Shown: positions 52,479 through 61,356 of the stretch, in pieces
Position numbering within the stretch: the first letter of the stretch is position 1
Layout: the number at the start of each line of letters is the position of its first letter
Assembly: GCF_020966635.1 (NCBI RefSeq)
Contig: NZ_JAJKFQ010000011.1
Location: forward strand, 558,001-622,000
DNA: 64,000 nt
DNA from: Stieleria sp. JC731
GTDB taxonomy: Bacteria; Planctomycetota; Planctomycetia; Pirellulales; Pirellulaceae
Reading direction: 5' to 3'
Made by a program: the position numbers and the translations under genes
Notes under the pieces: model-generated
Seen by the model: only the letters and a program-made list of their open reading frames with translations
Databases searched by the model: none
Told to the model about the DNA's origin: nothing

Positions 52479-55400
52479 ATGAGTACAGCAGGCAAATATG
52501 GCGAGCGGCAATCTTGGCGTCGCCAGAACGGAGGCGAAGCCGAAAAACGACGAACGGCGAAATCGGTTTTAACGCTGTTTGCCATCGTGCTGCTGGCATT
52601 ATTCCTATTCATTCTGCTGCGGCCTCGGCCCAGTCGTGATCTAGTCACTTTGGTCGTCGCGCCGTCCTATAACCTGGACATCGTTACGCCTGGGATGTTT
52701 GCGGAATCTGCCAGGCGAGCGTTTCGCGATCAGTTGGCGGGTGAGGTTTTCAACGAATCGGCCGATGCGATTCGCACCCGATTTCAAGACACGACACAGC
52801 TGGCGAAATATTTCGAGGACGATGATGACACGCTACTGATCGTTGTCCGCGGTTACCTGCTCGAAGACTCCAACGGTGAACCGGCGCTGGCATGTAGCGA
52901 TCTTGGGATCGATCCCTCGACGGACGAAACCGTCGGGCTTTTGCCGTTAAAAGAAATCTTGTCGCCCCTGGCCAACGATGCCCCCGAATCCTTCAGCGGG
53001 ACTCGATTGGTATTACTCGATGTCGAACCTCTAGCGGCGCATCCGACGTTGGGACAATTCAATGAATCTGTCTTTGCCTCGTTGGAAACGCTCGCCAAAA
53101 GCTTGGAAGGGCCATTCGCGTCAAGCGTTTGGGTCATGGCAACGCGCGGTCCGATGCAAAACGTCAGCTGGGACCTGGAAAGCAATCTGCCGCTGTCGAC
53201 GAAATATTTTATCGACGCAATGGCTGGTCAGGCGGAGTCCGATGGCGACGGAGTGATCGAGCTGTCGGAGCTTTGTGCGTTCATGTCAGAACGCTACAAA
53301 CGTTTGCCTCTCAATCAAGATACCGCGCCGGAACTGATTCTGTTTCGAGGCGGACAAGGTGCCGTGACCGCACAAGATGTATCAGCCGGCGAATTGGATC
53401 TTTGGGTCAATCGAACGGCTGAGCAAACTGATTCGTCATCGGAAGCTCCTTCGGAGTCGGTAGAGAATGATTCAGATGAGTCCGGCGATCCACCGGCCTC
53501 CGCGCAAGCTGCTGCGAAAACAAGTACGCAGCAGCGATTCGATCGCAGCACCAAAGAATTGCAAGTCAGGCTTGTTGCAGCACAAAGCGAGACGCCAGAC
53601 GAATCAGAAGAAAATTTACCAGCGAAAGACGACTCCACTGAGCCAACCGGGGCGAAAGACGTCGGCAATGAATCGGACGTTGCAGGCAGCGATGCCAGCG
53701 AAAAGCCCTCGGCGGAAAGACAAACTGCGGCCAAGACGGATGCCGCGATGAGCTTTTGGGATTTCCGCGACCAATTCGAATCCGTTCCTGTGAATTTGGG
53801 GCAGCATTCAGATTTAATCAGTCCCGCAGCGCTTGCGCCGCAGTTGTGGCGGCAATTGACGCTTGAGGTTCTTGCGGCCGAAATTCAAGGTTGGGATCAG
53901 ACGATGGCTGACCAAACTTCGCTGCAAATTCCGTCCATCGTCACGGCAGATTTGGAGCAGTTGTTGCGAGTCGTGCAAGGCAAAGCAACGACGCAATCGA
54001 TCCATGACGACTTGGTCACCAAGCTGCGCGACTTTGTCCTAAGAGAGCAGCAACGTCGTCGCGAGATGCGAATCGATCGCCGTGTCGAGACAGCCGATCA
54101 GCTGCAACATGCGATTGCCGTGGCGTACAACCGACTGTGGGCGTTGGCTGAATTTGAGCGTCAAGCGATTTTGGCCAATACGGAAGCGCCCACCGCACGC
54201 CTATTGAACGCGGCGAGAAATGCCGAGCGAACGCTCGTGGCTGCATCCTCTGGGCAAACCGTCTCTCAGGCGGTGATCGATCGGCAAAGTAATGATCTGG
54301 AAGATTCGATCCAGGTTTTCGACCGAAACGTGCAGCTTTCGGTGGCAGACTTGCTACGCGAATATTCTCGCAACGATCCTCAGCGAAGTTGGCAGCTCAA
54401 TCGCGCCGCGTTCGCTTGGCTGCGAAGTCCGCTGCCGACCGCGAAGCAGCGACGTGAACTGTTCAATGCGATCAAAAATGCTCCGGTCGATCCTAGCGAT
54501 TCTGAATCGATCTCCGTTGAAAAGTATCGTGTGACATTTGGGGATTCCACCGCAAGTGAAACGAGCTTGCAGCGAGTGGACCAGTATAGGGCCGAGATTG
54601 CGGACTTCTATTCCTCACCAAGTTCCTCGATCGATGCCAGTGACGAGCGTCAGTGGCGATCGATCTTGATAAAGAATGATGGTCTTTCATTCGAGCAAAC
54701 GATTGCTGCAATACTGCGGGTCAGTCCAAGGTTGAATTCTGCGTCGGGTCAGCAGGCCGCGTTGATCAACAACGTGCAACCAGAACCGATCATTCGTCAG
54801 CCAAGTGTTTCGGTTCTTGATTCGGCCGGCGCCGTGATGAACGAGACTTCGGCTGTGCGTTTGGAGACATCCGAGGATCTCGAAAACCTGGTCCTGCAAA
54901 TCAATCCGGATAGACCAGAGCCGACTCGATTGTTGGTCAGCTATCTGGTGCGTTCGAGCGCAAGCGACTTTAGGGATCCGCCTGTCGACGTCAGTTTTTC
55001 GATTCCCGGACAGGGAAAGGTCGGCCCCGACGAATCGATCGAGTTTTCCGTTGGGGCCGATTCACAGCGAGAACTGCCGATCAGGATTCGAGCAACCGGC
55101 GTTGCCGAGCCGAGTGAAAAGCTGACACTTGAAGTACGGATTCGTGGTGATCGCACCAGTGATCAAGTCGATGGGGTCGTTGGCGTCTATCGAATCCCAT
55201 TGGAATTGCCAATCGAAAACCGTCTGGTTGCGGTCGCGTCCAGTTATCGTGGGATCGGTTGTAGCCGTCCGACGGTCAGCGGTGAAGGCAGTTTGCCGGG
55301 TGGAATGTGGCTGCGAACATTTAACGATCGCAAAACGCCGTTCCAGCTGAGCCTGTACAACGAATCCGGCAAAGCCTGTCGGGCGAAAGTTTGGTTGGTT

Positions 55401-57266
55401 CGTTTGCCAAATCCGATGCCACCGAATGTTCGCGCGTACTGGCCCGATTTCGCCGTCCGCCGCTATTCCGATCCGGTTGACGGCCGCGTTGTCGATAACG
55501 ATGGTCGTATTGAAGATCGATATTTGCGTCCGGAGCGAATCGTCTTGGGGCCTGCGGTAATGGATGTTCCCAAGGATGCTGAGCAGGTTCCGTTGAACTT
55601 TGCCGGCGGAAAAAAACAGGGAGCTGACGAAGAGGCGGCAACCCCGGCAGTTGGCCAAACCAGCGCGAGCGATTTAGATGTCAGCCACGGGCTTGCATTG
55701 GTTTGCCGCATGGTCGATGCGCAGGATGAGCCGTTGCCTGAAAGGGACCAAGTGATCTATCTGGTCGCTAGACCTTGGGCCCCGCGGGACTACGTCGATA
55801 CCAAAGTCACCTTTGCCAATGGGCGTGTGGAGGTCAGCGCGAGCCTACGTCGAACACTGGACGGTGATCAGCAACGCGATGAAATCCCCGAGTTAGAAAG
55901 CCGCCCTGTCGAAGTCGTTTGGCAGCAGGACGATCAATGGGAGGGATTTGTTGTCGCGAGCGAACAAGAACCGGATTCGCGGCCTTTGAAGCTAACCGCA
56001 TCTGGCGGTGCGACCGCAAAGTTTATCAGCGTTCCGGTCAATTCACGAAATGCTCGATCTTGGGTCCGATTGAATGTGGATGGTTGGCCGAGGGCGATCA
56101 CTTCGATTGTCGATCATCAGCCAGGAAGCCAGGGCCAGAACCGAACGCAGAATGAGATCCGCTTTGGCTCGGTGACTCATTTGAAACGCACACTCGCTGA
56201 CAAGACACCGCCTCCAGAAGCGACATACTTTCCGCGTCGTGAGGTCTATTACAAAGGCGGCGGCGAGGCTTTGCGGGCGGTCGTTCAAGCCGATTTCTCC
56301 GATCGCGATTTCATTCCCTCGAGCCAACCGACGGTCGTCGTCGAAGTCGAAGGTCGTCCCTACGCCACCTATCAAACCGATCGGATCGTAAAAACATGGC
56401 TCGCCGAAGCGACCAGTGACGGTGTGATTACGTTAAAAACCACCGTCACCGATATCACCGAGGATTTGCCTCAGGGACGATATGCGGACCAGCGTGTTCC
56501 CATTACCGCGACGTTGTCGATCCAGGGGCGTGAGGAGGCATCCGCATCGGTAACGGCGATCATGGATTCGACGCCGCCCAACTTCATTGGGGTCAGCGCC
56601 AAAAGCAAAGGTTTGATTACCCAAGGGGCAACGGTGCCGTTCGCAATTTCGGCGATTGACGGTGGTGGCTCCAGTCCGGATCGTCAACCACCTGCCGGGA
56701 TCCAAAGGATCGAGTTCGGGCTTGATACCACCGGTGATGGTCAGGCCAACACGCAACGAGGCAGTTACGACTTTGATCCGCCGGTATCCAATGGCGTCGC
56801 TGTGGTTCCGTTAACACGAACGTCCTTCACTTTTCCACTAGCCCAGAACTATCACATCGCCGTCAAAGCGTTCGACGCAGCGGGCAATGAGTTCGCTTCG
56901 CAATACCCGGTGGAAGTGATTAAGCGTTCGAACCCTTCAATGAACGGTTCCGGTGAAACAGGTGTGAAACCGGGGCCTGCCAAGAAAGGTTGGTTGCACG
57001 GAAAGATCGATACTCGCGCCGGCCTTAACGGTGTGCTAACGCTTTCCCCTGCACCGAGCCCCGTAAATATGTCGTCCAAAGAGATCGTTGGGCAGGATCG
57101 CAGTTTTGATTTTGGGCTGCTTCCCGAAGGTGAATACACACTGAAATTCAAAGGCTCGATCAGCAACAAAGCACGTACGTTGACTTGGGAGGGCCTAAAG
57201 ATCGACACGAGTGCTCGTAAAACCAATCCGATCGCACTTGATCTGTCGGAGGCGAAATCGGAGTAG
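52479..57266 (+). CDS. 1595-residue T6SS-linked membrane protein with inactive caspase-like domain and beta-rich C-terminus
   Basis: A basic N-terminus and one membrane helix (29-48, SVLTLFAIVLLALFLFILL) are followed by a caspase-hemoglobinase-like region (~52-295). It has a strand LVTLVVAP, a strand LLIVVRG where active caspases have the GHG histidine, a strand RLVLLDVE where they have DAC, then SVWVMATRG and DGDGVIELSELCAFM as in metacaspase-like proteins. The catalytic His and Cys are absent, so it looks like a pseudo-caspase. Residues ~296-450 are acidic and low in complexity, ~450-770 helical, and the rest repeated Ig-like beta domains to a CNA-B-like end (GLLPEGEYTLKFKG). Topology: N-in, bulk in the periplasm. 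Divergent from tssK and upstream of hcp. Confidence 0.65.
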   Translation: MSTAGKYGERQSWRRQNGGEAEKRRTAKSVLTLFAIVLLALFLFILLRPRPSRDLVTLVVAPSYNLDIVTPGMFAESARRAFRDQLAGEVFNESADAIRTRFQDTTQLAKYFEDDDDTLLIVVRGYLLEDSNGEPALACSDLGIDPSTDETVGLLPLKEILSPLANDAPESFSGTRLVLLDVEPLAAHPTLGQFNESVFASLETLAKSLEGPFASSVWVMATRGPMQNVSWDLESNLPLSTKYFIDAMAGQAESDGDGVIELSELCAFMSERYKRLPLNQDTAPELILFRGGQGAVTAQDVSAGELDLWVNRTAEQTDSSSEAPSESVENDSDESGDPPASAQAAAKTSTQQRFDRSTKELQVRLVAAQSETPDESEENLPAKDDSTEPTGAKDVGNESDVAGSDASEKPSAERQTAAKTDAAMSFWDFRDQFESVPVNLGQHSDLISPAALAPQLWRQLTLEVLAAEIQGWDQTMADQTSLQIPSIVTADLEQLLRVVQGKATTQSIHDDLVTKLRDFVLREQQRRREMRIDRRVETADQLQHAIAVAYNRLWALAEFERQAILANTEAPTARLLNAARNAERTLVAASSGQTVSQAVIDRQSNDLEDSIQVFDRNVQLSVADLLREYSRNDPQRSWQLNRAAFAWLRSPLPTAKQRRELFNAIKNAPVDPSDSESISVEKYRVTFGDSTASETSLQRVDQYRAEIADFYSSPSSSIDASDERQWRSILIKNDGLSFEQTIAAILRVSPRLNSASGQQAALINNVQPEPIIRQPSVSVLDSAGAVMNETSAVRLETSEDLENLVLQINPDRPEPTRLLVSYLVRSSASDFRDPPVDVSFSIPGQGKVGPDESIEFSVGADSQRELPIRIRATGVAEPSEKLTLEVRIRGDRTSDQVDGVVGVYRIPLELPIENRLVAVASSYRGIGCSRPTVSGEGSLPGGMWLRTFNDRKTPFQLSLYNESGKACRAKVWLVRLPNPMPPNVRAYWPDFAVRRYSDPVDGRVVDNDGRIEDRYLRPERIVLGPAVMDVPKDAEQVPLNFAGGKKQGADEEAATPAVGQTSASDLDVSHGLALVCRMVDAQDEPLPERDQVIYLVARPWAPRDYVDTKVTFANGRVEVSASLRRTLDGDQQRDEIPELESRPVEVVWQQDDQWEGFVVASEQEPDSRPLKLTASGGATAKFISVPVNSRNARSWVRLNVDGWPRAITSIVDHQPGSQGQNRTQNEIRFGSVTHLKRTLADKTPPPEATYFPRREVYYKGGGEALRAVVQADFSDRDFIPSSQPTVVVEVEGRPYATYQTDRIVKTWLAEATSDGVITLKTTVTDITEDLPQGRYADQRVPITATLSIQGREEASASVTAIMDSTPPNFIGVSAKSKGLITQGATVPFAISAIDGGGSSPDRQPPAGIQRIEFGLDTTGDGQANTQRGSYDFDPPVSNGVAVVPLTRTSFTFPLAQNYHIAVKAFDAAGNEFASQYPVEVIKRSNPSMNGSGETGVKPGPAKKGWLHGKIDTRAGLNGVLTLSPAPSPVNMSSKEIVGQDRSFDFGLLPEGEYTLKFKGSISNKARTLTWEGLKIDTSARKTNPIALDLSEAKSE

Positions 57267-57455
57267 CCGGACTGCTTCGTTTAAGGCGGCAAAAAACGAG
57301 GTATTTCGAGTCCACGGAAAAAGTCAGATTTTTTCTTGGGTGATAGGAAACTTTCCGAGGGTGCATGCGAGAACGGTAGTGTGCATGGCGGCGACACCCC
57401 TCGCCAAACAATATTCACCTTTACTTTCTGACCTTTCTGCAAATTAGGACGAATC

Positions 57456-57938
57456 ATGGCTGCTTACATCAAATTCGACGGTGTCGATGGCGAATCGAAA
57501 GACAAAGACCACAAGGGTTGGAGCGACTTGTTGTCGTTCGGCCAAGCGGTTCATCAGCCAGGCGGTGGCGGAACCGGAGCATCGCGTCGTCGCGGCGACG
57601 TGATCATGGAAGACTTGACCTGCACCAAGGAATTGGACAAGGCAAGTCCCAAGATTGCCGAGTCGGTTTGCAAGGGCAAGGTTTACCCCAAGGTTGAAAT
57701 CGATCTGACTGCTTCCTACACCGACAAAGGCCGCGTGACTTACTACAAGTACACGCTGACCAATGTTCTGGTCACCAGCTACAACATCAGTGGTGCCGGC
57801 CAAAGCGAATCCGTTCCAGTTGAAGATTTTTCGATGAACTTCGAAGAAATCAAAGTGACTTACACAGAGAACGATTCCAAGGGCAAGAAGAAAGGCAACG
57901 TCGAGTACAGCTGGAAAGTTGAAGAAGGCGAAAGCTGA
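57456..57938 (+). CDS. hcp: T6SS tube protein Hcp (TssD)
   Basis: 160-residue Hcp1-family protein forming the inner tube. It opens with MAAYIKFDGVDGES, and has the family segments GDVIMEDLTCTKELDKASPK, YYKYTLTNVLVTSYNIS and FSMNFEEIKVTYTE. A 189-nt leader separates it from the gene upstream. AGGA lies 8 nt before the ATG (TTAGGACGAATCATG), one of the few good ribosome sites here, fitting a highly expressed gene. A strong terminator follows, so hcp is probably transcribed on its own. Confidence 0.95.
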   Translation: MAAYIKFDGVDGESKDKDHKGWSDLLSFGQAVHQPGGGGTGASRRRGDVIMEDLTCTKELDKASPKIAESVCKGKVYPKVEIDLTASYTDKGRVTYYKYTLTNVLVTSYNISGAGQSESVPVEDFSMNFEEIKVTYTENDSKGKKKGNVEYSWKVEEGES

Positions 57939-57968
57939 TTCAACCGCTACGGCCAACATGACAACGGT

Positions 57969-58006
57969 CCGTTCGCCGATTTCGGGCGGACGGGCTTGTT
58001 TTTTTA
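57969..58006 (+). terminator. Rho-independent terminator after hcp
   Basis: A 9-bp stem CCGTTCGCC (57969-57977) with GGCGGACGG (57985-57993), containing one G-T pair, and a 7-nt loop. GCTTG and a run of T (57999-58005) follow. It starts ~30 nt after the hcp stop codon. Confidence 0.75.
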
Positions 58007-58143
58007 GACGGCATGCAAGAAAGCTAAATCCTGCTAGCGAACAACGATCAACCTTCCTTCCCTTAAGGATCATTGATCGCATCAGGCATATCGCCGACAA
58101 TCTTTATTGAAGTTTCTCGTACCGAACTATTCGTGACTGAACG

Positions 58144-60108
58144 ATGGCACTGCAACAACAAAACCGTCTCCTGAATCTCAACACGGTTCTTGGTGAGGAT
58201 GTGTTGTTCCTGACATCATTCTCGGGCACCGAAGAAATGGGGCGGTTGTTCAACTATCAGTTGGATCTGATCAGCGATGATCCGGCAATCAAGCCCGAAG
58301 ACCTCGTCGGCACGGCAATCGGATGGAGTATCGAGCTTCCCGACAAGAGCCGACGTCATTGGCACGGCTACATCAACAGCCTCTCACGCGGCGACATCGA
58401 TTTTGAGAATCGACGTAATTACCGAGTCAACGTGGTACCGTGGCTCTGGTTTTTGACGCAGACGAGCGACTGCAAGATATTTCAGGAGCAGAACGTTCCT
58501 GACATCATCGGTGAAGTGCTGGGTGATTACTCGTTCGCCGATTACACGCCTAAGTTTCAGCTCGATCACAAGCAGTGGGAATACTGCGTTCAATACCGTG
58601 AAACCGATTTCAATTTTTTGACTCGGCTGATGGAACAGGAAGGGATGTTCTTCTTCTTTGAACATTCCGAAGGTGCCCACAAGATGATCATTGCCGATCA
58701 CCAGACCGGGTACTACGACCTTCCGGAAAACAGGGTTGATTACCCCGATGACCTCGGTTCACGCGCGATCCAAGATCACTTGACCAGTTGGGAACGCAAG
58801 TATCAGTTCATCCCCGGCAAGTACGCGCAAACCGACTACAACTTTAAGACACCCAGCACTTCGTTGGCCAGCAACAGTAGTAGCGTTGTTAACTTGAACG
58901 ACATCAGCAACTACGAGTTGTACGACTATCCAGGTGAATACGAAGACAAAGGTGTTGGTGATTCAGAAACCCGTGTCCGTATCGAAGCCGAGGAGACTCG
59001 TCACGATATCGTTTCGGCAACAAGCTTTTGCAAGACGTTCCAAGTTGGCGGTCGCTTCACCGTGGGCGAGCATCGTGATCCGTCAGAACAAGGCGCAAAC
59101 TTTGTTTTGACCTCGATCCAGCACATGGCAAGCGAGCCGATGGCATACGAAACCGGGGGCGACAATTCGCTCATCTATCGTAACTCCCTCAGTTGTATTC
59201 CGGCCGCCCGTGTCTTTCGGACTTCACGCAGCACGGCCAAGCCGATCATCAGTGGGATTCAGACCGCTGTCGTTACCGGCCCTCCGGGTGAAGAGATCTA
59301 TCCGGATGAGTTCGGCCGTGTGAAATGCCAGTTTCACTGGGATCGATATGGTGAAAACAACGACAACAGCAGCTGCTGGATTCGCGTTTCGCAAAGTCAC
59401 GCTGGAGCCGGTTTTGGTGCGATTAGTCTGCCCCGGATCGGTGAAGAAGTCGTGGTCAGTTTTCTGGAAGGCGATCCCGATCGTCCTCTGATTACCGGGC
59501 GTGTTTACCATGCTCAAAACATGCCGCCCTATGGCTTGCCGGATTCAAAGAACATCAGCGGTGTAAAAACCAACAGCACCAAAGGTGGTGGCGGTTACAA
59601 CGAATTGATCATGGACGATACCAAAGGCAATGAGCTGATCAGGCTGCATGCCGAGTACGACATGGATTCAACGGTCGAGCACGATGACCGGCAAACGGTT
59701 CACAACGATCGATCAATCGATGTCGATGGGACTCATACCGAAACGATCAAGAAAGATACTTCGATCACGGTTACCGAAGGAAACTGGAGCCGCACAGTCA
59801 CCAAAGGAATGTCATCGACGACGGTCAACAAGGAAATCCTCGTTGATTCAGAAACACAGCACATTCATATCACCGCTGCGACCGAGATCAAACTAGAAGT
59901 CGGCAAATCAAAGCTATTGATGAAGGCGGACGGGACGATCGAGTTAAGCGGAATGAACATCGCAATCGATGGGAAAGAATCGGTCAACATTCACGGAGCC
60001 GCGGTGACATCCAAGGCTGACAACAACAACGTGATGGAAGGGGCCATGGTGCTTTCCAAAGCCAAGGCGAACAACATGATCAAAGGCGGAATGATCATGC
60101 TGAATTAG
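58144..60108 (+). CDS. vgrG: T6SS spike protein VgrG (TssI)
   Basis: 654 residues. The gp27-like part is clear (VLFLTSFSGTEEMGRLFNYQ, TDFNFLTRLMEQEGMFFFFEH), then the gp5 OB-fold (DEFGRVKCQFHWDR, SCWIRVSQSHAGAGFG, GEEVVVSFLEGDPDRPLITG), then the repeated beta-helix needle (HNDRSIDVDGTHTETIKKD). It ends shortly after the needle with a repeat-like VMEGAMVLSKAKANNMIKGG and has no C-terminal effector domain. The start is the ATG at 58144, 137 nt after the hcp terminator. Confidence 0.95.
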   Translation: MALQQQNRLLNLNTVLGEDVLFLTSFSGTEEMGRLFNYQLDLISDDPAIKPEDLVGTAIGWSIELPDKSRRHWHGYINSLSRGDIDFENRRNYRVNVVPWLWFLTQTSDCKIFQEQNVPDIIGEVLGDYSFADYTPKFQLDHKQWEYCVQYRETDFNFLTRLMEQEGMFFFFEHSEGAHKMIIADHQTGYYDLPENRVDYPDDLGSRAIQDHLTSWERKYQFIPGKYAQTDYNFKTPSTSLASNSSSVVNLNDISNYELYDYPGEYEDKGVGDSETRVRIEAEETRHDIVSATSFCKTFQVGGRFTVGEHRDPSEQGANFVLTSIQHMASEPMAYETGGDNSLIYRNSLSCIPAARVFRTSRSTAKPIISGIQTAVVTGPPGEEIYPDEFGRVKCQFHWDRYGENNDNSSCWIRVSQSHAGAGFGAISLPRIGEEVVVSFLEGDPDRPLITGRVYHAQNMPPYGLPDSKNISGVKTNSTKGGGGYNELIMDDTKGNELIRLHAEYDMDSTVEHDDRQTVHNDRSIDVDGTHTETIKKDTSITVTEGNWSRTVTKGMSSTTVNKEILVDSETQHIHITAATEIKLEVGKSKLLMKADGTIELSGMNIAIDGKESVNIHGAAVTSKADNNNVMEGAMVLSKAKANNMIKGGMIMLN

Positions 60109-60192
60109 CATCGTCTAACTGGTCGCCTTTCACGTAATGTGTCAAAAACCTGCGTCAACTCGCAATCACTAATCACGCCATGCTTTGTTTTG

Positions 60193-61308
60193 ATGACTGA
60201 CCCCTCTGTCCCTGCAACCGAAAAGCCGCGTCAAACGATGGTTTTGCCTAGCGTCGATGATGCTGGGCGATCGGTCCTTGCAGTCATCACAAAGCAAACG
60301 TACGCGATCGGCAATGACGGAATTCTGGAACGCTGTGATGATGACGCTCCGATCCGAGAGGTCGACGAGTACTACGGTGAAGGCGATCCGGAAACTTGTT
60401 CGGTAAAGTTTGAATCGGATCTTGCTCCCTTTAAAACCGTCACCGACCTTGTTGTTGTCGGATCAGCACATGCGCCGGATGACAAGCCGCTTCGACAACT
60501 AGACGTTGCTGTTGATGTTGGCTCGAAACGAAAAATGATTCGAGTGTACGGAGATCGGTTTTGTCGCTATCGCGAAGGCGAAGCCCCGGAATTCTCTGCA
60601 CCGGAACCCTTCACTGTGATGCCGATCCGATATGAAAATGCGTACGGCGGAGTTGATCGGCTCAGCGAGCCCGGTTTGGAATTCAGTTATCCAAGAAACC
60701 ATCTTGGCAAAGGGTTCGTTTGCAAGAATACGGCTGAGACGATCGACGGTTTGCCGCTGCCCAATTTAGAAGATCCCAACGACCCGATCACTCCAGCAGG
60801 ATTGTGTCTCGAATCGGTTGGGTCTTGGAACCGATTGCCCCTGCCGCAAGGATTCGGCTGGTTTCAGAAAACATGGTACCCACGCTGTTCGTTTGTCGGA
60901 TCTGTTCCAGGATTCATTGATCCAGATGAAACGATGCGCGAAGAATCCTTGGGATTGGTGCCCGCAAATCAAATCGCTCTCGCTCGGCAATTCAAGCTGC
61001 CCAGTTTCGATATCCGTTTCAACAGTGGCGCGTCAATCGGATTGGCATTTGATCGCTTGAGTGGTGATGAAACCTTAGCGATTCATCACATGACTCCGGA
61101 TCGGCTGTTGCTGGCGAAGCTACCTGGGCTGCCACCACAGATCACATTGGATATCGGTAACGGTCCAGAATCATTGCAGCCCGTTTTGCAAACGGTTTGT
61201 GTTCGAGTGGAGGATCGTCAAGTCGACTTGGTCTGGCGAGGTTCTTTAGCGAAGAACGATCGCCATTGGTTGACGCAAATTGAAAACCTGGAGGCGACAG
61301 CGACATAG
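60193..61308 (+). CDS. DUF2169-family T6SS adaptor protein
   Basis: 371 residues, of the DUF2169 type found beside vgrG and PAAR genes, where it acts as an adaptor or chaperone loading effectors onto the spike. Family segments: VITKQTYAIGNDG, SDLAPFKTVTDLVVVGSAHAP, PIRYENAYGG, YPRNHLGKGF, NLEDPNDPI and PQGFGWFQKTWYPR. ATG at 60193 is chosen; an in-frame extension to 60139 has no resemblance. It is paralogous throughout to the next gene, which adds an FHA domain. Confidence 0.88.
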   Translation: MTDPSVPATEKPRQTMVLPSVDDAGRSVLAVITKQTYAIGNDGILERCDDDAPIREVDEYYGEGDPETCSVKFESDLAPFKTVTDLVVVGSAHAPDDKPLRQLDVAVDVGSKRKMIRVYGDRFCRYREGEAPEFSAPEPFTVMPIRYENAYGGVDRLSEPGLEFSYPRNHLGKGFVCKNTAETIDGLPLPNLEDPNDPITPAGLCLESVGSWNRLPLPQGFGWFQKTWYPRCSFVGSVPGFIDPDETMREESLGLVPANQIALARQFKLPSFDIRFNSGASIGLAFDRLSGDETLAIHHMTPDRLLLAKLPGLPPQITLDIGNGPESLQPVLQTVCVRVEDRQVDLVWRGSLAKNDRHWLTQIENLEATAT

Positions 61309-61356
61309 GCCGTTGAGCAATCGATGCTCGACCGGAACTGTTCCAGCGTTTTTATC

